DNA of 64,000 nucleotides from Rothia mucilaginosa ATCC 25296 (GTDB lineage Bacteria; Actinomycetota; Actinomycetes; Actinomycetales; Micrococcaceae), in contig NZ_ACVO01000001.1 in the NCBI RefSeq assembly GCF_000175615.1, forward strand, positions 9,594-73,593, given 5' to 3'. The notes beneath the pieces are model-generated. The model was not told the DNA's origin, searched no databases, and was given only the letters and a program-made list of their open reading frames with translations. Position numbers and translations under genes: made by a program. This document shows, in pieces, positions 1 through 8,282 of the stretch (positions are counted from its first letter, which is position 1; each line of letters begins with the position of its first letter).

Positions 1-447
1 AACCGCTACTTCACCGAAATCGCGGCTGAATTCCCCGAGGTTGAGACCGACTACCTGCACATTGACGCGACCACCATCTTCATGGTCACCGACCCCGCCC
101 GCTTCGACGTGATCGTCACCGACAACCTCTTCGGCGATATCATCACCGACCTCGCTGGTGCAGTGACCGGCGGTATCGGCTACGCGGCAAGCGGCAACAT
201 CAACGCCGTCGGCGAGTTCCCCTCCATGTTCGAGCCCGTACACGGCTCCGCACCGGACATTGCCCGCCAGAACAAGGCAAACCCCACCGCCGCAATCCTC
301 GCCGGTGCAATGTTGCTGCGCCACCTCGGCCACGACGCCGCCGCAGCCCGCATTGAGGACGCTGTCGAGGCAGATATGCGCGAAAACGGCGCGACCGTGC
401 GTGGTACCGACCAGGTCGGCGCGGACGTGCTCGCACGCCTCGGTTAA
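1..447 (+). CDS. leuB: 3-isopropylmalate dehydrogenase, C-terminal part
   Basis: The frame is open from base 1, so the gene begins outside the window and only the last 148 codons are present. LeuB oxidises and decarboxylates 3-isopropylmalate in leucine synthesis, in the cytoplasm. The visible part carries the family's C-terminal signatures: the metal-binding stretch [14 protein letters not shown] and the NAD-binding stretch [13 protein letters not shown] followed by [18 protein letters not shown] strong hairpin terminator follows at 496-527. The next gene, ilvE, also serves branched-chain amino-acid synthesis. leuC and leuD lie about 49 kb further on. Confidence 0.95.
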   Translation, partial: NRYFTEIAAEFPEVETDYLHIDATTIFMVTDPARFDVIVTDNLFGDIITDLAGAVTGGIGYAASGNINAVGEFPSMFEPVHGSAPDIARQNKANPTAAILAGAMLLRHLGHDAAAARIEDAVEADMRENGATVRGTDQVGADVLARLG

Positions 448-495
448 TACTTGCCCGGCTAAAACTGGCTCGGCTAAAACGTGAACTACGCTAGC

Positions 496-527
496 GAAGC
501 CCGGAAGGAACGCACCTTCCGGGCTTC
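496..527 (+). terminator. Terminator after leuB
   Basis: A perfect 13-bp stem (GAAGCCCGGAAGG with CCTTCCGGGCTTC) closes a 6-nt loop 48 bases after the leuB stop. No long T-run follows, so efficiency is uncertain. Confidence 0.7.
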
Positions 528-800
528 ACCTGTTCACATCCTGAATGGGAGAAAAGGTGCGCATGCGGCAAACGCATCTTTCCGGTACTCTAAACAGGTC
601 AGGCACACCCGCCCGGCACCTCGGCGGTGGACACCCTCCACCACTCGCTTGATGCATCCAACTAGCACAGACCGCTAGATGCACCATCTGCCCCGCACGA
701 CAACGCGCCCGGCGGCACACACCGGCTCTACGCCCCGACGCAAGAACCGCGAATCAAAGAACGCCTGCAAAAGCAACTAGACAAAGAGGAACGCAGAACG
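528..800. other. Intergenic region before ilvE
   Basis: This stretch of about 270 bases between the leuB hairpin and ilvE has no convincing gene, T-box or leucine-rich leader peptide. It probably carries the ilvE promoter, but I could not fix a clear -35/-10 pair. Confidence 0.4.
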
Positions 801-1898
801 ATGGCCATCGAATTCAGCCACGAAGCAAACCAGTCACCCGCCACCGCCGAACGCCGCGCCGAAATCCTTGCAAACCCCGGCTTCGGTGACTACTTCACCG
901 ACCACATGGTCACTATCGACTGGGAAGGCGACTACAAGACCGGCGGCACCTGGTACGACGCACGAGTTCGTCCCTACGGCCCGCTCGTCCTCGACCCCGC
1001 AGCATCCGTGTTCCACTACGGCCAGGAAATCTTCGAGGGCATCAAGGGCTACCGTCACGCTGACGGTTCCGTATGGACCTTCCGCCCCGAAAAGAACGCG
1101 GCACGCTTCGCGAACTCCGCACGCCGCCTCTCCCTGCCCGAGCTGCCCGAAGAGACCTTCATCGAATCCCTGCGCGAACTCGTGAAGATGGACGAGCAGT
1201 GGGTACCCACCGGCGACGGTGAAGCCTTCTACTTCCGCCCCTTCATGATCGCAACTGAGGCGTTCCTCGGCGTTCGCCCCGCACGCCACGTGCAGTACCA
1301 CGTGATTGGCTCGCCCGCAGGTAACTACTTCGGCACTCCCGAACCCGTGGACATTTGGCTCTCCACCACCTACGCCCGTGCAGGCGAAGGCGGCACCGGT
1401 GCGGCAAAGTGCGGCGGTAACTACGCAGCATCCATGATTGCCCAGACCGAGGGTGAAAAGCACGGCTGCAAGCAGGTTATCTTCAAGGACCCGCACCGCG
1501 GCGACGCCATCGAAGAGCTCGGCGGCATGAACGTGTTCTTCATCTTCGGCAAGGAAAACAAGATCGTCACCCCCGAACTGACCGGCACCATCCTGGAGGG
1601 TGTGACCCGCTCCTCGCTGATTCAGCTCGCTAAGGACCGCGGCATGACCGTGGAGGAGCGCGCTATCACCCTCAACGAGTGGCGTGAAGGCGTGGCAAAC
1701 GGCGACATCACCGAAATCTTCGCCTGCGGCACCGCGGCAGTGGTCGCACCCATCGGCAAGCTCAAGGCAGAAGACTTCGAAATTCCGGCACCCACCGAGC
1801 ACTTCGGCGAAATCTCCAAGAGCCTGCGCGAAGAGCTCGTCGGCATTCAGCTCGGCACCGTTGAGGACCGCCACGGCTGGATGACCCGCCTCATCTAA
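801..1898 (+). CDS. ilvE: Branched-chain amino-acid aminotransferase
   Basis: This PLP enzyme of fold type IV swaps the amino group between 2-oxoglutarate/glutamate and the 2-oxo acids of valine, leucine and isoleucine, in the cytoplasm. The 365-residue length is typical of the long BCAT group. The Schiff-base lysine sits near residue 202 in AAKCGGNYAAS, and the cofactor-loop stretch EELGGMNVFF is present. The ATG at 801 follows an AGAGGAA ribosome-binding site. It stands alone between two hairpins and shares pathway context with the upstream leuB. Confidence 0.95.
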   Translation: MAIEFSHEANQSPATAERRAEILANPGFGDYFTDHMVTIDWEGDYKTGGTWYDARVRPYGPLVLDPAASVFHYGQEIFEGIKGYRHADGSVWTFRPEKNAARFANSARRLSLPELPEETFIESLRELVKMDEQWVPTGDGEAFYFRPFMIATEAFLGVRPARHVQYHVIGSPAGNYFGTPEPVDIWLSTTYARAGEGGTGAAKCGGNYAASMIAQTEGEKHGCKQVIFKDPHRGDAIEELGGMNVFFIFGKENKIVTPELTGTILEGVTRSSLIQLAKDRGMTVEERAITLNEWREGVANGDITEIFACGTAAVVAPIGKLKAEDFEIPAPTEHFGEISKSLREELVGIQLGTVEDRHGWMTRLI

Positions 1899-1923
1899 AA
1901 CGTGAATCTAACGTAACCCGCGA

Positions 1924-1971
1924 AATCCCCGCAGGATGCGCCCGCACCCGGAACGCGCACCCGCGGGGATT
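1924..1971 (+). terminator. Hairpin after ilvE
   Basis: The arms AATCCCCGC (1924-1932) and GCGGGGATT (1963-1971) pair across a GC-rich loop 25 bases after the ilvE stop. No T-run follows, so it may be a processing or rho-assisted stop. Confidence 0.5.
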
Positions 1972-2133
1972 CGCTGTGCCCGGTCAGTGCTGTGCTCAGC
2001 GAATATTGCGCGCGGCGTTGATAGCGCGATGACAGGGGAGGGGAGGCACACCCCGCCGCCGTCCCTCGATAAAACCCGCCCCGCCGAACCCGACCCCGCT
2101 AAAACCCGACCCGCCGCCGCCCTCGAAGGCTGG

Positions 2134-2139
2134 TACCCT
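2134..2139 (+). promoter_or_regulatory. -10 element of a likely leaderless transcript
   Basis: TACCCT ends 7 bases before the ATG at 2147 and no Shine-Dalgarno sequence lies between. This is the spacing expected when transcription starts at the start codon. A consensus -35 is not obvious. Confidence 0.35.
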
Positions 2140-2146
2140 AGAAAGT

Positions 2147-2899
2147 ATGCGTATTGCACGATTTACCGTAAATAATGAGCTCCACTTCGGGCTGGTAGAA
2201 GGCGACGCAGGCGAAGAAACCCTGCGCGTACTCGCCGGCGACCCCTTCTACTCGGGCATCGAACCGACCGGCACCACCTACCCCATCGATCAGGTGCGCC
2301 TGCTCGCCCCGATCATCCCCCGCTCCAAGGTGATTGGAGCGATCGCAAACTGGGCAGGAACCGAGGCGCCCGCCTCCCCGCAGTTCTTCCTCAAGCCCAA
2401 CACCACCGTGATTGGCCCCGGCGACCCCGTGACCCTGCCCGAGTACTCCGAAGCCGTCAGCGCAGAAGGTGAACTCGCCGTCATTATCGGTCGTATCGCC
2501 AAGTCCGTGCCTCTTGAGCGCGTACACGAAGTCATCTTCGGCTACACCGTAGCCAACGACCTCACCGCCCGCGACCTGCTCGAAGACCGCCAGTGGACCC
2601 GCGCCAAGGGCTTCGACGGCTCCACCCCGCTCGGCCCCTGGATCGAAACCGACCTGGACACCGACTCGCTGAACATCACCACCTGGGTTGACGGCGACGT
2701 CGTGCAGGAAGGTAACACCTCCGAAATGCACTACTCCGTAGCCGAACAGGTTGCCGCAGCCTCCGAAATCTTCACCCTGCTGCCCGGCGACGTACTGCTC
2801 ACCGGCACCCCCGCCGGCATCAGCGTACTGCGCGACGGCAACGAAGTAGAGGTCGAAGTCGAAGGTATCGGCTCCCTCGTCACCCGTGTGCGCGACTAA
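2147..2899 (+). CDS. Fumarylacetoacetate hydrolase family protein
   Basis: The 250-residue protein has the FAH fold found in acylpyruvases, oxaloacetate decarboxylases and HpaG-type isomerases. Typical stretches are KVIGAIANWAGTE near residue 63, then EGELAVIIGR, GYTVANDLTARDL and KGFDGSTPLGPW, and the late LLTGTPAGISVLRDG. These supply the metal-binding acidic residues. The substrate cannot be read from sequence; acylpyruvase or oxaloacetate decarboxylase activity is plausible. It sits 57 bases before gltX, an arrangement I believe is common in Actinobacteria, which suggests co-transcription. The start is probably leaderless. Confidence 0.85.
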   Translation: MRIARFTVNNELHFGLVEGDAGEETLRVLAGDPFYSGIEPTGTTYPIDQVRLLAPIIPRSKVIGAIANWAGTEAPASPQFFLKPNTTVIGPGDPVTLPEYSEAVSAEGELAVIIGRIAKSVPLERVHEVIFGYTVANDLTARDLLEDRQWTRAKGFDGSTPLGPWIETDLDTDSLNITTWVDGDVVQEGNTSEMHYSVAEQVAAASEIFTLLPGDVLLTGTPAGISVLRDGNEVEVEVEGIGSLVTRVRD

Positions 2900-2956
2900 A
2901 CAGCCCGCACCCAAAAACGTAACGTACATCCTGAAACACACCGTCAAGGAGACATC

Positions 2957-4468
2957 ATGACCGAATACCACGGTCCCGTACTCAACAGCCCCGCAGACAC
3001 CCGCGTCCGCTTCTGCCCCTCGCCCACCGGCACCCCGCACGTGGGCATGGTCCGCACCGCCCTCTTCAACTGGGCGTATGCACGCCACACCGGCGGCAAG
3101 CTAATCTTCCGCATCGAAGACACCGACGCGGCACGCGACTCCGAAGAGTCGTTCAACCAGGTGCTCGAATCCCTGCACTGGCTCGGCATCAACTGGGACG
3201 AAGGCGTTGGCGTCGGCGGCCCCCACGAGCCCTACCGCCAGTCCGAGCGTAAGACCGCAGGCATCTACAACGAGATCTTCGAAAAGCTCGTTGAAGGTGG
3301 CTACGTGTACGAAGACTTCTCCACCCCCGACGAGGTGAAGGAACGCCGCAAGGCAGCCGGTCAGGACCCGCAGCTCGGCTACGACAACTACGACCGCAAC
3401 CTCACCGAAGAGCAGAAGGAAGCCTACCGCGCCGAGGGCCGTAAGCCCGTGTGGCGTCTGCGCATGCCCGACGAGGACATCACCTTCAACGATCTCGTTC
3501 GCGGTGAAATCACCTTCAAGGCCGGTACTGTTCCCGACTACGTGGTCGTCCGCTCTAACGGCGACCCGCTGTACCCCTTCGTGAACCCCGTCGACGACGC
3601 ACTCATGGGCATCACCCACGTGCTGCGCGGCGAAGACCTGCTCTCCTCCACCCCGCGCCAGATCGCGCTCTACCGCGCACTCATCGACACCGGCGTGACC
3701 AGCTTCATCCCCGAATTCGGCCACCTGCCCTACGTCATGGGCCAGGGCAACAAGAAGCTCTCCAAGCGCGACCCCGAGTCGAATCTCTTCCTGCTGCGCG
3801 ACTCCGGCTTCATCAAGGAAGGCCTGCTGAACTACCTGTCCCTGCTGGGCTGGTCCCTTTCCGCAGACCAGGACGTCTTCAGCATCGACGAGCTCGTCGA
3901 GCACTTCGACGTACACGACGTTGTCGCCAACCCCGCACGCTTCGACGTGAAGAAGGCAGAGTCCATCAACGGCGACCACATCCGTGCGCTCGACCCCAAG
4001 GACTTCCGCGACCGCCTCATCCCGTACCTGCAGGCTGCAGGCGTACTCGGCGAAACCCTCACCGAGCGCCAGGAGCAGGTCCTCACCGAGGCCGCACCCC
4101 TCGTCCAGGAGCGCATGCAGCTGCTCGGCGAAGCACCCGGCCTGCTCGCATTCCTCTTCAAGGCTGACGAAGAAATCAGCACCGCAGACGACGCACGCAA
4201 GCAACTCAAGGAATCCGCACCGCAGGTCCTCGCCGCTGCAATCGAAGCTCTGGAGCCCCTCGAGGACTTCACCGCAGCCAACATTGAGGCAGCCCTGCGC
4301 GCCGCAATCGTCGACGGCCTGGAAATCAAGCCGCGCCTCGCATTCGGCCCCGTGCGTATCGCAGTGTCCGGTGAGCGTATCTCCCCGCCCTTGTTCGAAT
4401 CCATGGAAATCCTCGGCAAGGAATCCTCCCTCGCACGCCTGTGCAAGCTTGCCGCTGAACTGAGCTAA
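2957..4468 (+). CDS. gltX: Glutamyl-tRNA synthetase
   Basis: This class I synthetase charges tRNA-Glu, and in bacteria lacking GlnRS also tRNA-Gln for later amidation. Its 503 residues begin with [16 protein letters not shown], where HVGM near residue 28 is the HIGH motif. The KMSKS loop is KKLSKRDPE near residue 265, and the C-terminal anticodon-binding region is complete. AAGGAG precedes the ATG. The next gene follows after two bases, so the two are probably one operon. tRNA-Glu lies about 1.4 kb downstream. Confidence 0.97.
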   Translation: MTEYHGPVLNSPADTRVRFCPSPTGTPHVGMVRTALFNWAYARHTGGKLIFRIEDTDAARDSEESFNQVLESLHWLGINWDEGVGVGGPHEPYRQSERKTAGIYNEIFEKLVEGGYVYEDFSTPDEVKERRKAAGQDPQLGYDNYDRNLTEEQKEAYRAEGRKPVWRLRMPDEDITFNDLVRGEITFKAGTVPDYVVVRSNGDPLYPFVNPVDDALMGITHVLRGEDLLSSTPRQIALYRALIDTGVTSFIPEFGHLPYVMGQGNKKLSKRDPESNLFLLRDSGFIKEGLLNYLSLLGWSLSADQDVFSIDELVEHFDVHDVVANPARFDVKKAESINGDHIRALDPKDFRDRLIPYLQAAGVLGETLTERQEQVLTEAAPLVQERMQLLGEAPGLLAFLFKADEEISTADDARKQLKESAPQVLAAAIEALEPLEDFTAANIEAALRAAIVDGLEIKPRLAFGPVRIAVSGERISPPLFESMEILGKESSLARLCKLAAELS

Positions 4469-4470
4469 CC

Positions 4471-4908
4471 ATGAGCCAGCCGAATAACCAATCCATCATC
4501 GGCAAGGCGCTGCTGAAGGGCACCCTCATGGCGCTCACCAACGCCTGCATTATCTGGCTGTTCGCCTACATTGCCGGCTTTGACCGCTCCGTGTGGATGG
4601 TCGTCATCATTATTGCCGGTGCGGCGCTCGCCTACGTGACCGCATTCCTGGAGGCACGCGCCATGCAGAACGCGGCTCGCGGCGGCGATGTGAGCACCTC
4701 GTCGTCTGTTGTTGATTCTTTGGACTCTTCTGACTCTTCGGACGAAGAAGACGACTTCGTGGACCCGGGCCCCGACCCGGACGCGGGCGACTTCGACGCC
4801 GGAAGCTCCAGCAGCTCCAGCAGCTCGGACTACAGCAGCTACAGCAGCTCCGACTACTCTGGCGGCGGAGATTCCGGTGGAGGCGACTCCGGCGGTAGCA
4901 GCGACTAA
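4471..4908 (+). CDS. Small membrane protein with Ser/Asp/Gly-rich tail
   Basis: I do not recognise this 145-residue protein. Residues about 13-35 and 40-62 form two hydrophobic segments (NACIIWLFAYIAGF, then VVIIIAGAALAYVTAFLEA). The C-terminal half is low complexity: acidic Ser/Asp stretches and then Ser-Tyr and Gly-Asp-Ser repeats up to the stop. The start is two bases after gltX, so it is translationally linked to that gene. A tail of this kind looks disordered. It could face either side of the membrane. No function is assigned. Confidence 0.75.
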   Translation: MSQPNNQSIIGKALLKGTLMALTNACIIWLFAYIAGFDRSVWMVVIIIAGAALAYVTAFLEARAMQNAARGGDVSTSSSVVDSLDSSDSSDEEDDFVDPGPDPDAGDFDAGSSSSSSSSDYSSYSSSDYSGGGDSGGGDSGGSSD

Positions 4909-4917
4909 GCTCTAGAG

Positions 4918-4984
4918 AATCCCCTTATCCAGCGGGAATCAGACGACCGAAAGGTCTGAAGAAACCCGGCGGATAAGGGGATTT
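4918..4984 (+). terminator. Terminator of the gltX operon
   Basis: The arms AATCCCCTTATCC (4918-4930) and GGATAAGGGGATT (4971-4983) pair and are followed by a T-run. The loop carries a second small stem, AGAC...GTCT, so the folded RNA would be branched. Confidence 0.85.
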
Positions 4985-5097
4985 TTTATAAATTTGAGAA
5001 TATTTTTTGTGATGGGTGTTTCCTGTAAAACTACTAGTCAGTATGTTTTATTGGGGTGAATCTGGCTCAATTTTGGGGAGTATGGCAAGAATTTGGT

Positions 5098-5126
5098 TTG
5101 CGCACCCCGGCAAAGGCTCGTATAGT
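5098..5126 (+). promoter_or_regulatory. Promoter of tRNA-Gly
   Basis: TTGCGC, 17 bases, then TATAGT. The same TATAGT at the same 17-base spacing precedes the other tRNA units in this window, which supports the call. Confidence 0.7.
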
Positions 5127-5171
5127 AGTACCTGTTGTTGCGACGAACTGAAAAGTTCAAAGCGAAAACAT

Positions 5172-5247
<76 letters not shown>

Positions 5248-5250
5248 CTG

Positions 5251-5279
5251 AAGCCCCGAGGTTCGCCTCGGGGCTTTTT
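5251..5279 (+). terminator. Terminator of tRNA-Gly
   Basis: AAGCCCCGAGG and CCTCGGGGCTT form a perfect stem with a TTCG loop, followed by a T-run, four bases after the CCA end. Confidence 0.92.
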
Positions 5280-5701
5280 CGTTGTCTCCAGAATTTATCG
5301 GCTCCGAAATTTGCTGTCTCTGGGGGTTTTAGGTTTTGGAGGCGCGAGTGTGGGGTAGGGGCTCTGTGATCTTTTCTGAGGTGAATGCTTGGGTGAGCTG
5401 ACTGCTTGACTGCTTGGCTGCCTGGCTGCTTTGGTTATCTGACGACCTGACTGTCCTGTCATCTGGCTACCGGGAGGCAGTGTAGGAAAAATCTTCAAAA
5501 AAATTTGGGATGCAAAGCGTGCGGGGGAGAGGGTGAAACTACTCTCTGAGTCACCTCGGAGCTGCTTTGAAGGGTGAAAATCGGCCCTAAAACCCTCTTT
5601 TTGAAGAAATTTAAAAAACTTTTTAACCCCAAAAACCCCGGAAACACGCGGAAGTGGCGGGTATAAAACTGTGAATGTGAGGCGGCTCTCCAGATTTCAG
5701 C
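5280..5701. other. Non-coding stretch between tRNA-Gly and tRNA-Gln
   Basis: About 420 bases without a supported gene. A degenerate short repeat of CTGACTGCTTG type lies at about 5398-5430. The second half is AT-rich and leads into the tRNA-Gln promoter. Confidence 0.5.
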
Positions 5702-5730
5702 TTGCATGCCTCCAGAAAGACCCGTATAGT
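5702..5730 (+). promoter_or_regulatory. Promoter of the tRNA-Gln/tRNA-Glu unit
   Basis: TTGCAT, 17 bases, then TATAGT. The roughly 55-base leader that follows contains a small stem, CGTTCCG with CGGAACG, ahead of the first tRNA. Confidence 0.75.
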
Positions 5731-5791
5731 TATTACTCGTTCCGGTGAAAAGCCGAAAGGCGAAAAACGGAACGGTAACTCAATAGAGTAA

Positions 5792-5863
5792 TGGGATATG
5801 GTGTAATTGGCAACACGAAGGTTTCTGGTTCCTTTGTTCTAGGTTCGAGTCCTGGTATCCCAG
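5792..5863 (+). tRNA. tRNA-Gln (anticodon CTG)
   Basis: The acceptor TGGGATA pairs with TATCCCA. The anticodon loop TTCTGGT gives CTG. The CCA end is not encoded (the sequence runs GCTA). It lies 22 bases before tRNA-Glu and shares its promoter. Confidence 0.92.
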
Positions 5864-5885
5864 CTAACCTCCTAACGGAGGTTGC

Positions 5886-5961
5886 GGCCCCATCGTATAG
5901 CGGCCTAGTACTCCGCCCTCTCACGGCGGCAACACCGGTTCAAATCCGGTTGGGGTCACCA
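5886..5961 (+). tRNA. tRNA-Glu (anticodon CTC)
   Basis: The acceptor GGCCCCA pairs with TGGGGTC. The anticodon stem CCGCC/GGCGG holds the loop CTCTCAC, giving CTC. CCA is encoded at 5959-5961. Part of this gene is duplicated about 198 bases downstream. Confidence 0.94.
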
Positions 5962-5967
5962 CTAGGA

Positions 5968-6003
5968 AATAAACCCTCAGTCTTCTGGCTGAGGGTTTAT
6001 TTG
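5968..6003 (+). terminator. Terminator of tRNA-Gln/tRNA-Glu
   Basis: AATAAACCCTCAG pairs perfectly with CTGAGGGTTTATT across an 8-base loop, and T-rich sequence follows. Confidence 0.9.
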
Positions 6004-6074
6004 TTTATTGGGCAAAACTGAGCCCAGATTCTATGGTGCCGCCGTGAGCCTCTCACGGCGCCGCTCCTTACGTC

Positions 6075-6118
6075 GCGGCACTCCGGGGCATGATGGATTT
6101 CCTCGCGCGCTCGGCATC
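6075..6118. repeat. Inverted repeat inside the tRNA-Glu duplication
   Basis: GGGGCATGATG and CATCATGCCCC are perfect 11-base arms around a roughly 19-base GC-rich loop. It occupies the place where the duplicated unit departs from the original, so it may mark the rearrangement point. Confidence 0.55.
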
Positions 6119-6163
6119 ATGCCCCTCCGTCACCTGTTCACATCCGGTTGGGGTCACACTAGG

Positions 6164-6198
6164 AAAAAGCCTGGTTTCTTCGGAAGCCAGGCTTTTTT
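6164..6198 (+). terminator. Second terminator in the duplicated unit
   Basis: The stem AAAAAGCCTGGTTTC with GAAGCCAGGCTTTTT closes on a TTCG-type loop. It ends with six T residues. No gene precedes it except the tRNA remnant. Confidence 0.8.
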
Positions 6199-6270
6199 GT
6201 TTATATCTGTATCTGTCGGAAGATCTCTTAGAATCTATGGTGCCGCCGCATACTCCTCGAAAAGCTACAA

Positions 6271-6311
6271 GTGTTTCGAGAAGCCACCATTTTTGTGGCT
6301 TTTCGAAACAC
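6271..6311. repeat. Long hairpin between tRNA-Glu remnant and tRNA-Val
   Basis: Two 17-base arms (6271-6287 and 6295-6311) pair with one mismatch across the loop CATTTTT. It is another terminator-like structure with no gene in front. Confidence 0.7.
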
Positions 6312-6363
6312 AAGTGGCTTCTCGGCAGGAAAGGAACGGGGAGAAAAAAGGGGAGCGCAAAAT

Positions 6364-6392
6364 TTGACCTTCACGCCAAGCCTCGGTATAGT
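6364..6392 (+). promoter_or_regulatory. Promoter of tRNA-Val(CAC)
   Basis: TTGACC, 17 bases, then TATAGT. It has the best -35 match of the tRNA promoters here. Confidence 0.78.
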
Positions 6393-6403
6393 CTTATCCG
6401 TAA

Positions 6404-6478
6404 GCGTGATTGGCGCAGTGGTAGCGCGCTTCGTTCACACCGAAGAGGTCACTGGTTCGAACCCAGTATCACGCACCA
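6404..6478 (+). tRNA. tRNA-Val (anticodon CAC)
   Basis: The acceptor GCGTGAT pairs with ATCACGC. The anticodon stem CTTCG/CGAAG holds the loop TTCACAC, giving CAC. CCA is encoded at 6476-6478. Confidence 0.94.
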
Positions 6479-6480
6479 AT

Positions 6481-6512
6481 AACCCCCGTTTCAAGGAACG
6501 GGGGTTTTATTA
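6481..6512 (+). terminator. Terminator of tRNA-Val(CAC)
   Basis: AACCCCCGTT and AACGGGGGTT pair around a short loop and are followed by TTATTA, directly after the tRNA. Confidence 0.88.
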
Positions 6513-6583
6513 TGCCCACCGGGTCAAACCCACCGGCAACAGTCCACCGCAGCGGACACAACCACCCGAGAATGAGGTACCCT

Positions 6584-7432
6584 GTGACAACACCCGAACT
6601 CGCCGCAGCCACCGACTACGGACGCATGTACTCCCGCAAACGCGGAGGAGAACTCCTCGTCCCCTCCATCACCACCGTCATCGGGCAGCACGCCAACGAC
6701 CTCAGCGGCTGGCACGGGTACATGGCCGCCAAGGCCGCCCTCGAAGACCAGCGCGCCTACCGCGCCACCGGATCGCACGGCCTCAAATTCGCCATCATCC
6801 GCGACGCAGCCAGCGCCTCCGAACGATACCGCGACGCAGCTGCCGCCCGAGGCGACCGCGTGCACAACTACGCCGAAAACGTCGCCCTACGCGCCATGGG
6901 CCGCGAACACAACCTCGACGAAAGCCGCGAACAGCTCATCATCAACGGCGAACAAGCCTACGCCGACCGCTTCGACGAATGGTGGGAAGCCTTCAAGCCC
7001 CGCCCCCTCGCCGCCGAAGTCACCATCTGGAACGACACCGTCGGCTACGCGGGCACCCTCGACCTCGTCGCAGAAATCGCAGGCCGAACCTGCATCATCG
7101 ACTACAAAACCAAAGGCACCGACAAACGCGGCCGAGTCAAAGCACTCGACGAAAAAGTCGTCATGCAGCTCGTCGCCGGGCTCAAAGCCGAAGAATCCCT
7201 CCTCGACCCCGACGAAGGCACCTGGGAACCCTGGAAATACGGCGACGCGCCCGTCCTCATGGGCGTAGCCCTCGGCGAAACGCAGGTGCTGCCGCAGCAG
7301 GCAAACCCCGCCGTGCTCGAACGCAACTGGTACAAGTTCTGCGCCCTGCGCCGCGTCTGGGAATTCGACCGCCAGGTCCAAGAATTTGAAGACCCCGCGC
7401 TCATGCCCGTAGTACCCCCGCCCGCGGTATAG
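6584..7432 (+). CDS. Putative PD-(D/E)XK nuclease-like protein
   Basis: This 282-residue cytoplasmic protein is not a family I can name. It carries a pattern like RecB/Cas4-type PD-(D/E)XK nucleases: a glutamate-bearing strand (AAEVTIWN), then GYAGTLDLV near residue 155 and IIDYKTKG near residue 172. That is the expected acidic, Asp, and D-x-K arrangement. A Gln-containing helix (KVVMQLVAGLKAEE) follows. The GTG at 6584 has GAGG six bases upstream; an ATG at 6572 is an alternative. It sits just behind a tRNA gene, a common integration point, but base use matches its neighbours. Confidence 0.6.
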   Translation: MTTPELAAATDYGRMYSRKRGGELLVPSITTVIGQHANDLSGWHGYMAAKAALEDQRAYRATGSHGLKFAIIRDAASASERYRDAAAARGDRVHNYAENVALRAMGREHNLDESREQLIINGEQAYADRFDEWWEAFKPRPLAAEVTIWNDTVGYAGTLDLVAEIAGRTCIIDYKTKGTDKRGRVKALDEKVVMQLVAGLKAEESLLDPDEGTWEPWKYGDAPVLMGVALGETQVLPQQANPAVLERNWYKFCALRRVWEFDRQVQEFEDPALMPVVPPPAV

Positions 7433-7670
7433 GGGAGTAGCGATAATAGCCGGGGAGAGATGAGGCTCAGCCTTCGCCCCAACGCCTCGATTCGTTCTAG
7501 ATTCGCGCTACTGAATCGGCGACAATAGAACAATAGGCAGAACGGCGCGCACCTGCTGTGAAGAACCCGCTGCGAAGATTGCGCCTGCTGGGGAAAACCG
7601 TCAGCGCAGTTCTGCCGCCATATTGAAATCCGTAAGCACATTCCCGGCACACCGCCGGCAAAGGAGGACC

Positions 7671-8276
7671 ATGACCATCCTGAGCATCCGCACCGTAGGC
7701 GACCCGGTGCTGCGCAGCGTCTGCGACCCCATCACCGTCTTCGACGACGACCTGGCACGACTCATCGACGACATGCTAGAAACCATGTACGACGTGGGCG
7801 GCGTGGGCCTTGCCGGCCCGCAGGTTGGTATCTCCAAGCAGATTTTCACCTTCGGTGGTATTGACGACCGCGAAGGCTACATCATCAACCCTGTGCTCGA
7901 AGTCGGCGAAGAAGACCAGGAAGGCGGCGAAGGCTGCCTGTCCGTGCCCGGTCAGAAGTCCGCGACCCCGCGCAAGAACTGGGCGCGTGTGACCGGCGTG
8001 GACCGCCGCGGTGAGCCCCTCGTGCTGGAGGGTGAGGGCCTGTTCGCGCGCATGCTGCAGCACGAGACCGACCACCTGCACGGCAAGCTGTTCATCGACC
8101 GCCTCGTGGGTGAAGACCGCCAGCGCGTGATGCGTGCCCTGCGCGCCGCAGACTACAACACTGTCGCCGCGAAGACCGTGACCGAGCGTGCAACCCGCGT
8201 GGGCGGTGCCTTCGGCGGCGGTGGTGCGTTCGGTGCCGGTTCTGCCGGTTCCTCCTTCGGTAGCTTCGGAAAGTAG
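7671..8276 (+). CDS. def: Peptide deformylase
   Basis: This metalloenzyme removes the formyl group from the N-terminal methionine of new proteins. All three active-site motifs are present: GVGLAGPQVG near residue 43, EGCLSVPG near residue 86 (metal-binding Cys) and QHETDHLHG near residue 130 (HExxH-type). The ATG at 7671 follows AAAGGAGGA. The last 25 or so residues are an unusual Gly/Phe/Ser tail beyond the normal fold. fmt starts seven bases later, so synthesis and removal of the formyl group are encoded together. Confidence 0.95.
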   Translation: MTILSIRTVGDPVLRSVCDPITVFDDDLARLIDDMLETMYDVGGVGLAGPQVGISKQIFTFGGIDDREGYIINPVLEVGEEDQEGGEGCLSVPGQKSATPRKNWARVTGVDRRGEPLVLEGEGLFARMLQHETDHLHGKLFIDRLVGEDRQRVMRALRAADYNTVAAKTVTERATRVGGAFGGGGAFGAGSAGSSFGSFGK

Positions 8277-8282
8277 GCTCAC

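Larger units (their letters stand above)
6030..6248 (+). repeat. Tandem duplication remnant of tRNA-Glu 3' half plus terminator
   Basis: Bases 6130-6166 repeat 5932-5969 with about four differences, covering the T-arm and acceptor of tRNA-Glu (16 identical bases at 6142-6157) and the spacer ACTAGGAAA. A terminator-like hairpin follows at 6164-6198. The motif TCTATGGTGCCGCCG occurs after each unit, at 6030-6044 and 6234-6248. Another anticodon-arm fragment (CCTCTCACGGCG) is at 6049-6060. The copy has no 5' half and cannot make a tRNA. Confidence 0.75.
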
